A DNA stretch of 12,358 bases from Sulfolobaceae archaeon (GTDB lineage Archaea; Thermoproteota; Thermoprotei_A; Sulfolobales; Sulfolobaceae): contig JAPYVG010000045.1 of NCBI GenBank assembly GCA_028277025.1, positions 1 through 12,358 on the forward strand. The letters run 5' to 3'. The position numbers were made by a program, and so were the translations under genes. Position 1 is the first letter of the stretch, and every line of letters begins with the position of its first letter. The notes below the pieces were generated by a model, which saw nothing but the letters and a program-made list of their open reading frames with translations, ran no database searches and was not told where the DNA came from. Below are positions 7,553 to 11,912 of the stretch, in pieces.

Positions 7553-7620
7553 TTGTTGGACGTAAATTCCTAACCAGACGAGTGATGGGAAGCTTAGGAA
7601 TACACGTCCAACAAGGCTTA
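7547..7620. repeat. 27-bp near-perfect inverted repeat with 20-bp spacer
   Basis: The left arm (7547-7573) and right arm (7594-7620) are reverse complements at 25 of 27 positions; the two mismatches are adjacent, at the 18th and 19th bases. The arms begin TAAGCCTTGTTGGACGT and the spacer is 20 bp. As RNA or single-stranded DNA this would fold into a very stable hairpin. It sits exactly between the AT-rich M28 gene and a truncated oxidoreductase fragment. It could be the abutted ends of a deleted insertion element, a non-autonomous mobile element, or a recombination site. I cannot match the arms to a named element. Confidence 0.75.
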
Positions 7621-7625
7621 ATTTA

Positions 7626-7742
7626 GTGATCATAGGCTGGGGCGCCGCCGGTTTCGCGGCCTTAATCAAGGCCAACCAGTTGGGCTTCAAGCCCACAGTA
7701 ATAGGTCACGGCCCGATTGGCGGCACGTGGCATCTTTCATAA
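7626..7742 (+). pseudogene. N-terminal fragment of a FAD-dependent pyridine nucleotide-disulphide oxidoreductase
   Basis: The frame from GTG 7626 reads VIIGWGAAGFAALIKANQLG and continues to PTVIGHGPIGGT. This is the FAD-binding Rossmann motif (GxGxxG-like, here GWGAAG) and the start of the region that in dihydrolipoamide dehydrogenase or mercuric reductase leads to the redox CxxxxC. The fragment breaks off right after GGT, replaced by WHLS and a stop at 7742, so the redox cysteines and all other domains are missing. The 5' end also lacks the usual first few residues and runs directly into the inverted repeat. Both breaks point to rearrangement around that repeat. Confidence 0.75.
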
Positions 7743-7805
7743 TGGCGTTTTTGACCGGTTGTAGGCGGACAAAAAACGGGCAAAAATCCTCTACGTAGGA
7801 AATTA

Positions 7806-7968
7806 GTTGGTACCAACCGAAAAGTACGTAATTTGAACGTCGGCAAAGCGTCGTATTTTGTCCGTCGTAAGCGTCATGCCTTCGCCGTCATACTGCGTCG
7901 CTTTACGTTTTTTCTCGGCAGAATTACGTACGTAATTCTGCGGTTAGTACCAACCGAGGTTGTACGTA
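7806..7968. repeat. palindrome cluster: 12-bp and 24-bp perfect palindromes plus a direct repeat
   Basis: GTTGGTACCAAC at 7806-7817 is a perfect 12-bp palindrome. GCAGAATTACGT at 7918-7929 is followed immediately by its exact complement up to 7941, a perfect 24-bp palindrome with no spacer. The next bases, 7941-7956, are another near-palindrome (CGGTTAGTACCAACCG). Short outer arms CTCGG (7914-7918) and CCGAG (7954-7958) could close both hairpins into a three-way junction. The first and last elements also form a direct repeat, GTTRGTACCAACCGA, each followed a few bases later by GTACGTA. This could be a mobile-element end, a replication or recombination site, or a structured RNA. Confidence 0.6.
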
Positions 7969-8096
7969 TGACGAAAAACATCGAGAGAATTGACGCCGTT
8001 TTCGCTCGTGGCGGTGTTAAGAGCGCTAAACGTAATGTCTTTCAGTCGTTGGCGTGCATTATTCCAATCCCCGCCACGCTTAACTATATAGATAAA

Positions 8097-8106
8097 GTTT
8101 AAAAAG
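8097..8106 (+). promoter_or_regulatory. TATA-like promoter of the precursor-peptide gene
   Basis: GTTTAAAAAG lies about 35 bp before the ATG at 8137, leaving a short leader that contains GGTGAG (8127-8132), a good archaeal ribosome-binding site 4 nt from the ATG. Confidence 0.45.
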
Positions 8107-8136
8107 TCATCAGCGCGTTGTTATTTGGTGAGTTAA

Positions 8137-8382
8137 ATGAATGAGTCGAACTTGAGGGTTGAGTTGAAGGAGGTCTGGGTCCCTAAGGATTCGGGTGAGC
8201 TTGAGGGTCTCCTCTTGACAATTCAAAACGAGCCCGGCAAGAAAATACTGAAGCACAAGATACAACAGACGATAGAGAAATACAAGGAACATAGGGACTG
8301 GGACTTTCTTGAGAACTATCCCTATCCTAGATATAATAGGGGCTATGGTAGAAGTTGGCCAAATGTTCACAGGTTATCCTAG
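8137..8382 (+). CDS. candidate RiPP precursor peptide for the downstream radical SAM enzyme
   Basis: An 81-residue peptide. Residues 1 to about 58 are charged and leader-like (for example EVWVPKDSGELEGLLLTIQN, then a Lys/Gln-rich helix). The C-terminal about 22 residues change character to ENYPYPRYNRGYGRSWPNVH, rich in Tyr, Pro, Gly, Arg and Asn. That tail contains the aromatic-x-x motifs YPR, YNR, YGR and WPN. Some radical SAM/SPASM enzymes join the aromatic ring to the beta-carbon of the third residue of such motifs, making three-residue cyclophanes. The ATG has a good GGTGAG site. The radical SAM gene begins 27 bp after the stop. The stop itself falls inside the second copy of a 26-bp direct repeat, so the present C-terminus may differ from the ancestral one. 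The precursor role is inferred from position and composition, with no family match. Confidence 0.6.
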   Translation: MNESNLRVELKEVWVPKDSGELEGLLLTIQNEPGKKILKHKIQQTIEKYKEHRDWDFLENYPYPRYNRGYGRSWPNVHRLS

Positions 8383-8400
8383 ATATAATAGGGGCTATGG
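8323..8400 (+). repeat. 26-bp perfect direct repeat in the peptide core (52-bp period)
   Basis: Positions 8323-8348 and 8375-8400 are identical over 26 bp (TATCCTAGATATAATAGGGG then CTATGG). In the first copy the reading frame gives YPRYNRGYG. The 52-bp period is one base more than 17 codons, so the second copy is out of frame in the precursor and supplies its TAG stop. In the +1 frame the second copy again reads YPRYNRGYG, followed by EIP and a TGA that overlaps the TTG start of the radical SAM gene. The sequence after the two copies is also related: about 14 of 18 bases match around 8361-8378 and 8413-8430. Confidence 0.85.
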
Positions 8401-8409
8401 CGAAATACC

Positions 8410-9576
8410 TTGAAAAGTTCGCAAGATATCACAACCAGTGCTAAAGTTGGCGAAGCTTTAGGTAAACAGTTGTCAAAAAGAAATACAAGTAATCATAATC
8501 ATAGTTTAACTGTCATAATTAAGGTTGTGAGCGCTTGCAATCTTGCTTGCAGGTACTGCGATGCCGACATATACTCGAACCTCCGGATGTCTCTAGATAC
8601 GATCTCCCAGATTATTAAAAAGGCGCTGGACTACGCGGATCACGTCGAGTTCATATGGCATGGTGGCGAGCCGTTGCTGATGGGCATCCAGTTTTACGAA
8701 AAGGTCGTTGAGTTGCAGAAAAGGTATAGGCGCGAGGGTCAAACAGTTATGAACAGTCTGCAGACCAACGGTACGCTGATCAATCGGGAATGGGTTGATT
8801 TCTTTAAGGCCAATGACTTCCACGTCGGAGTTAGCCTAGATGGGCCTCCTGAAGTCCACAACGCGAACAGGGTATTTAGGAACGGCCAGGGGAGTTTCGA
8901 GCAGGTGATGAGGGGGATACGACTGCTCAAGGAGAACGGTGTAAAGTTCGGGGTTTTGGCGGTTATAACGAAGGAAACGGTGAGGCTCGGGGCTAAAAAG
9001 TTCCTCGACTTCTTCATAGAAAACGGGATATTTAATATCGGTATTCTGCCGCAGAGGCCTGCGCTGAATATAGGCAGAACTGACGCTTTGCCAAGGGATG
9101 AATTCGAGAAATTTGTCATAGAACTTTTTGACTATTGGTACAGCCTAGATGATCCAAGGATAGAGATAAGAGAATTCGACGCTATTCTTGATAGAATATT
9201 TGGTGCTGAGAGTAAAGTCTGTATTTTCAGCGGAGACTGCGTAGGCAGGTTTTTAGGGATCACACCTGACGGTGACGTTTACCATTGCGATGAGTTTATG
9301 TTCGATGAGAGATATAAGCTGGGGAATGTAAGGGAGCAGACCTTTGAGGAGATGCTTAACCCGATGAACCCCAAGCTCATACGCATTAGGTTAGAGACTG
9401 AGGGGACTAAGAAGTCTATAAGTTGTAAGTACTCGAAAATTTGTAACTACGGTTGCCCAAAGGATAGATACGTCCTTTCGAAAGTCTATAACGAAGAGGG
9501 AACCTGCGGATGGTGTAACGTCATAGACCACATATACAAGAGGGTCATGAAGGACCTGGGAAAAATAAAGGAATGA
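8410..9576 (+). CDS. radical SAM/SPASM peptide-modifying enzyme (RiPP maturase-like)
   Basis: A 388-residue protein with the radical SAM cluster CNLACRYC (C43, C47, C50; CxxxCxxC), the GGEP motif in FIWHGGEPLL (85-88) and the barrel segment VSLDGPPEVHNANR. The C-terminus is a SPASM domain: C271 and C277 (CIFSGDC), C293 in ITPDGDVYHC, then C339, C345, C349 (CKYSKICNYGC), C366 and C369, enough for two auxiliary 4Fe-4S clusters. The WHGGEPLL and DGPxxxHxxxR elements place it with anaerobic sulfatase-maturase-like and peptide-cyclophane maturases. Its likely substrate is the peptide encoded immediately upstream. The TTG start (8410) is the only in-frame initiator before the cluster and overlaps a TGA of the alternative precursor frame. 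The stop overlaps the next ATG (ATGA). An anSME-type sulfatase maturase is the alternative, but no sulfatase gene is nearby. Confidence 0.9.
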   Translation: MKSSQDITTSAKVGEALGKQLSKRNTSNHNHSLTVIIKVVSACNLACRYCDADIYSNLRMSLDTISQIIKKALDYADHVEFIWHGGEPLLMGIQFYEKVVELQKRYRREGQTVMNSLQTNGTLINREWVDFFKANDFHVGVSLDGPPEVHNANRVFRNGQGSFEQVMRGIRLLKENGVKFGVLAVITKETVRLGAKKFLDFFIENGIFNIGILPQRPALNIGRTDALPRDEFEKFVIELFDYWYSLDDPRIEIREFDAILDRIFGAESKVCIFSGDCVGRFLGITPDGDVYHCDEFMFDERYKLGNVREQTFEEMLNPMNPKLIRIRLETEGTKKSISCKYSKICNYGCPKDRYVLSKVYNEEGTCGWCNVIDHIYKRVMKDLGKIKE

Positions 9577-9686
9577 AAATCCGCAAAGGCGAACCGATCC
9601 TCTACAGGCTGAACCGGAAACCTCACGGCATCAGCGCAACAGTGACGATAATCATTATTTACGACGAATACCCGGTGTCGCCATGA
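9573..9686 (+). CDS. 37-residue small protein in the radical SAM operon
   Basis: The ATG at 9573 overlaps the stop of the radical SAM gene (ATGA), and its own stop overlaps the next ATG (9683-9686, again ATGA), which strongly suggests coupled translation. The product starts MKIRKGEPILYRLNRKPHG and ends IIIIYDEYPVSP: a basic N-terminus, one short hydrophobic beta-like run, and a Tyr/Pro tail. It is too short to be a transmembrane transporter. It could be a second modified peptide, an immunity or recognition partner, or the damaged start of a longer gene. I recognise no family. Confidence 0.45.
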   Translation: MKIRKGEPILYRLNRKPHGISATVTIIIIYDEYPVSP

Positions 9687-10011
9687 AAGTTAAGGCAATA
9701 GTCCAACTGCCGGACGGGAGGCAGGTAGAGGTCGTGGCAGAGCCGGAGACGCTCTCGTACAGCGGCTCAAATTAAACCTTCCCAAAGGACACCTAAATGG
9801 AGTAATAGTCGCCGGACGCGAGCTGGTAAAAGAAGTGAAACCGTTAGAGGATATTGTAGGGCTACTTGAAGGTTCCTTCGAAAAGGGGGAGATTCCCGAA
9901 AAGGCAATCAGTAAGATCGCCTCCATGCGGTACCAGCTCAACCTACTTGGACGGTCTCGTCACTGTACCCTGGAGCGTTTGCGAAATATGAAAAATCACC
10001 GACGAGATTAG
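9683..10011 (+). pseudogene. small frameshifted gene, weakly ubiquitin-like (MoaD/ThiS-like) pattern
   Basis: The frame from ATG 9683 reads MKVKAIVQLPDGRQVEVVAE and ends at a TAA at 9773-9775. Moving back one base near 9745 restores a good protein: GDALVQRLKLNLPKGHLNG, VIVAGRELVKEVKPLEDIVG, then a helical tail, ending at a TAG at 10009-10011. The loss of one base fits best. The beta-strand start, PDGR turn and V-x-G-R-E-L-V...PLED segment recall MoaD/ThiS beta-grasp proteins, but this is a weak resemblance, and the C-terminal Gly-Gly is not seen. Near 9945 another frame reads YLDGLVTVPWSVCEI and stops, hinting at a second frameshift. It is the last gene of the ATGA-coupled operon. A programmed shift or sequencing error are alternatives to decay. 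Confidence 0.5.
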
Positions 10012-10058
10012 TAACAGTAGTTCTGGAACCTTCCCCCAAAATCTCGTCCTATAATTAA

Positions 10059-10076
10059 GACGAAAACTAAAAAAGC
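10059..10076 (-). terminator. T-rich terminator of the 125-residue gene
   Basis: On the minus strand, about 30-45 bp past the stop at 10106, the sequence reads GGCTTTTTTAGTTTTCG, with two T runs after a short GC stretch. Oligo-T runs of this kind end archaeal transcripts. Confidence 0.5.
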
Positions 10077-10105
10077 CATTTAATAACCCTACCCTCAGAA
10101 GCTCC

Positions 10106-10483
10106 TCAGGCAAAGGAAAAGAATACCTCATCCATGACGGCATCCACAAGTCCTTCGGCCATGCCTTTGATTGCCGCGGATACTGCAAGGCTATTAGGAT
10201 TGTTAAGTCTGTCCTCCAGGACCTTTACTAAGTATCCTGCCTTGACCTCGCACCTATCGGGTCTCTTTAAGTTTTTCTTTACGGTAAAATAGGCCATGAT
10301 CTTGTACTTCCCAAACGGCTCGTCAATCACTTCTACTCCATCAACGCGTACGTACTCTTGAGGGAAGTGGAAGGACTGCTCCCAACGGACATTAACGGTG
10401 CATCCTTTACTTTCTAAGGCTCTCGCTATAACATCTGCCACCTCCTCCACGGAAGAACACGCAACCTCTATCCAAAACCTCAT
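10106..10483 (-). CDS. small archaeal protein of unknown function (125 aa)
   Basis: The product begins MRFWIEVACSSVEEVADVIA and has an alternating strand-helix pattern: a short strand, a helix with SSVEEVADVIARALESKG, strands in TVNVRWEQSF and KYKIMAYFTVKK, and a C-terminal helix SAAIKGMAEGLVDAVMDEVF. It is soluble, with no signal peptide or catalytic motif that I can name; a ferredoxin-like alpha/beta fold is a guess. The ATG at 10483 is about 24 bp downstream of a clear TATA box and so is near-leaderless. The gene stands alone, ends in a T-rich terminator, and is followed by nothing on its strand. Its promoter and first codons are duplicated at 11785-11849. Confidence 0.75.
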   Translation of the reverse strand: MRFWIEVACSSVEEVADVIARALESKGCTVNVRWEQSFHFPQEYVRVDGVEVIDEPFGKYKIMAYFTVKKNLKRPDRCEVKAGYLVKVLEDRLNNPNSLAVSAAIKGMAEGLVDAVMDEVFFSFA

Positions 10484-10518
10484 AATATTACCTAATATTC
10501 CAGATATAAATCTATTGA
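10460..10518. repeat. promoter and first codons, duplicated at 11785-11849
   Basis: This segment matches 11785-11849 on the same strand, with small gaps. The ends are near-exact: CGCAACCTCTAT against CGCAACCTCCAT at one side, and 15 identical bases (ATATAAATCTATTGA) at the other. It covers the promoter, leader and about 8 codons of the 125-residue gene. Confidence 0.7.
10503..10511 (-). promoter_or_regulatory. TATA box of the 125-residue gene
   Basis: The minus strand reads GATTTATATC, centred about 24 bp before the ATG at 10483. The same element with flanking bases (ATATAAATCTATTGA on the plus strand) recurs at 11835-11849. Confidence 0.6.
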
Positions 10519-10528
10519 CGCCGCGTTG

Positions 10529-10740
10529 TTACACCGTCACGGTTCTCCCTTCCAGTACAGCGTAGCGTCTATGGCGAGCGGAGGTGTCTACGCGTAGGTG
10601 CTTTCCCCCAGCTGAAGTCGTGGTAGGTGAGGCATCCGCTAGTCATGTGGCCGCCGAGGTGGAGCCTAGGCCTTATCTTCTCGAGAGCCCACATCATGGC
10701 TCAGCCGCCTCGCCACCTTCCAGCTCCGGGTAGGGGGCGG
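10529..10740 (-). pseudogene. broken 3' copy of the metallophosphoesterase gene
   Basis: The minus strand here matches the end of the intact gene at 10877-11521 but needs two frame changes. In order it gives YPELEGGEAAEP, then AMMWALEKIRPRLHLGGHMT and SGCLTYHDFSWGK, then HLRVDTSARHRRYAVLEGR and TVTV with a stop at 10531-10529. The intact protein has ERIRPRLHFSGHMTGGC and EWGKYLRVDTSARFRCYAI in the same places. The N-terminal two-thirds, with the metal-binding DLH, GDW and GNHE motifs, is missing. Identity is far from complete, so this is an old paralogous copy, not a recent duplication. The stretch 10741-10876 upstream of it shows no clear match; only an open minus-strand run (VDFVDWLADTTSFSVAVQFP) is visible. 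Confidence 0.75.
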
Positions 10741-10838
10741 AGGGAACTGCACCGCCACGCTGAAGCTGGTGGTGTCCGCAAGCCAGTCTACAAAATCCAC
10801 ATGGCTATGGCGGGGATTTGGAATTATGCACACACGCC

Positions 10839-10868
10839 TTCATTAAGCACCAGTTAAAACTTAATGAA
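10839..10868 (-). terminator. hairpin downstream of the metallophosphoesterase gene
   Basis: TTCATTAAG (10839-10847) and CTTAATGAA (10860-10868) form a perfect 9-bp inverted repeat with a 12-nt loop, starting 8 bp after the end of the minus-strand gene at 10877. Its position suits a 3' end signal or a transcript-stabilising hairpin. No long T run follows it. Confidence 0.35.
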
Positions 10869-10876
10869 CTGTTCCC

Positions 10877-11521
10877 TTACAGGCTGAACCTAAAAACCTC
10901 CTCCCCCTTCTGATATACTGTAACGTCTCTCCCGTCGGTTATGGCGTAGCACCTGAACCTAGCCGAGGTATCCACCCTTAGGTACTTCCCCCACTCGAAC
11001 TCGTGATAGGAGTAGCAGCCCCCCGTCATGTGTCCGCTGAAGTGTAGCCTAGGCCTTATCCGCTCCAGCGCTTGTCTCATGAGTATTGCTGGTTCGTTGA
11101 CCCTCATGTTGGGGTATAGTTCGGGTATGTACGGTGGTTGGTGGGTCACGAGGACGTCTACCCCCTTGATTTTGTTCGCTATTCTCATGAACCTCCCTGG
11201 CGGTATGCCGTAATCCTCATCATACCCTATCAGGCCGTTGATCCCTGAAACCCTCAACTCCCCAACCCTCACCACCTGCCCATCCCTTATTGAGAGGTTC
11301 TTTATTACCGCGAAGTTCTCGTGGTTTCCGTAAACCGTTATTAACCCAGCCCTCGTGAGGATTTCGGAGAAATCATCCGCGGTCATTGCCTCCCCCCAAT
11401 CCCCCGCCCCAATTAGGTAGTCTGGCTTTAGCTCGTCCAAAACGTTGAGTAGCCACTTGACCGAGTTCATCTCCTCAATACTATCGAGGCTTTTATGCAA
11501 ATCACTTATCAGCAGTATCAC
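10877..11521 (-). CDS. calcineurin-like metallophosphoesterase
   Basis: A 214-residue protein with the metallophosphoesterase signature in order: D7 and H9 (ISDLHKS), D41 (GAGDWGE), N66-H67 (VYGNHEN), H127 (VTHQPP) and H164 (SGHMTGG). These residues bind two metal ions and hydrolyse phosphomonoesters or phosphodiesters; the length suits a compact YfcE/MJ0936-like or Icc-like enzyme. In the usual GHxH end motif the second His is Thr166 here, although the broken copy nearby has the same GHMT, so it is a lineage feature. The protein is cytoplasmic with no signal. The GTG start at 11521 lies about 27 bp downstream of a TATA-like element and is leaderless. The natural substrate cannot be told from the sequence. 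Confidence 0.88.
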   Translation of the reverse strand: MILLISDLHKSLDSIEEMNSVKWLLNVLDELKPDYLIGAGDWGEAMTADDFSEILTRAGLITVYGNHENFAVIKNLSIRDGQVVRVGELRVSGINGLIGYDEDYGIPPGRFMRIANKIKGVDVLVTHQPPYIPELYPNMRVNEPAILMRQALERIRPRLHFSGHMTGGCYSYHEFEWGKYLRVDTSARFRCYAITDGRDVTVYQKGEEVFRFSL

Positions 11522-11543
11522 GTCTCCACAGCTAAGCGATAGT

Positions 11544-11554
11544 TAAAAATAAGG
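11544..11554 (-). promoter_or_regulatory. TATA-like promoter of the metallophosphoesterase gene
   Basis: The minus strand reads CTTATTTTTAAC, centred about 27 bp before the GTG at 11521, as expected for a leaderless archaeal gene. Confidence 0.5.
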
Positions 11555-11584
11555 GTAATGATAACGAAAGATAAGGGCTGAACG

Positions 11585-11812
11585 TTGACTCATGATGAGA
11601 AAGAGTGTCCAGAGGGATCCAAGAAGCCCTACTCCTTTAGGGTCATCAGGCGGCGGTCAAGGGCTTCCTGGGCGTGTTAAGGTAATAGGGGCGCAGGGGC
11701 GCGAAGCTTTGGGGCTAAGGCTTGCCGACCGAGGAGAGGCCTGATACTGGCGTCCTCTGTCCTCGCCATAATTGGGGGCCTGGTCGCAACCTCCATTCAA
11801 AATCTCACATAA
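11585..11812 (+). pseudogene. decayed small ORF ending in a membrane segment
   Basis: One frame runs from TTG 11585 to a TAA at 11810-11812 with a single internal TAA at about 11678-11680. Before the stop it reads LTHDEKECPEGSKKPYSFRV and then an Arg-rich run. After it comes a basic stretch and then GLILASSVLAIIGGLVATSI, a convincing C-terminal transmembrane helix. No TATA box or ribosome-binding site supports the TTG. It may be two unrelated fragments, since its last bases overlap the duplicated promoter segment at 11785-11849. No family is recognised. The rest of the 390-bp gap between 11522 and 11912 holds only promoters and this duplicated segment. Confidence 0.3.
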
Positions 11813-11849
11813 TAATGTTTAATACATTCCAATCATATAAATCTATTGA
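11785..11849 (-). repeat. duplicate of the promoter and first codons of the 125-residue gene
   Basis: Read on the minus strand, this copy has the TATA region (TCAATAGATTTATAT) and then GTGAGATTTTGAATGGAGGT, against ATGAGGTTTTGGATAGAGGT in the intact gene. The copy has a TGA at codon 4 and similarity ends after the GAGGTTGCG segment at about 11785, so no gene follows. It is a relic from an old rearrangement; transcription from it is possible but would be non-productive. Confidence 0.7.
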
Positions 11850-11882
11850 ATTCGCAATAAGTTCTAAACAGAAGGAGGAAAA

Positions 11883-11892
11883 CTTTATAAAT
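11883..11892 (+). promoter_or_regulatory. TATA box of the PIG-L-type gene
   Basis: CTTTATAAAT is centred about 26 bp before the ATG at 11913, a near-ideal archaeal TATA box for a leaderless transcript. Confidence 0.65.
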
Positions 11893-11912
11893 TTAAACTA
11901 GAGTTATTAAAG

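Larger units (their letters stand above)
7803..8120 (-). pseudogene. decayed reading frame of unknown origin (minus strand)
   Basis: The minus strand is open for about 106 codons with a single internal TAA (at 7944-7946). It reads protein-like sequence such as VKRGGDWNNARQRLKDITF, SALNTATSENGVNSLDVFRH and, after the stop, KRKATQYDGEGMTLTTDKIR. No convincing start codon is present. The opposite strand is also open from 7833 to 8102 without a stop, so openness alone is weak evidence; the minus-strand composition looks more natural to me. A relic of a transposase or plasmid gene is possible, but I recognise no family. The tract between 7743 and 8136 otherwise holds only palindromes and the promoter of the next gene. 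Confidence 0.3.

Noticed and set aside
7833..8102. Plus-strand 89-codon open frame starting MNVGKASYFVRRKRH
   Set aside because: It lies in the palindrome-rich tract, has no TATA box or ribosome-binding site, and its residue mix (Arg/Val/Phe-rich) looks like the complement of the more natural minus-strand frame.
8739..9119. Minus-strand 126-codon open frame inside the radical SAM gene
   Set aside because: It is antisense to a gene with clear catalytic motifs and its Ser/Leu/Pro-rich translation is typical of a shadow frame.
10627..10857. Plus-strand 76-codon frame starting MRHPLVMWPP
   Set aside because: The opposite strand of the same bases is recognisably the broken metallophosphoesterase copy, so this frame is a by-product.
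11590..11650. ATGATGA resembling the C box of a C/D-box guide RNA
   Set aside because: No D box (CTGA) occurs at the right distance downstream and there is no terminal stem.
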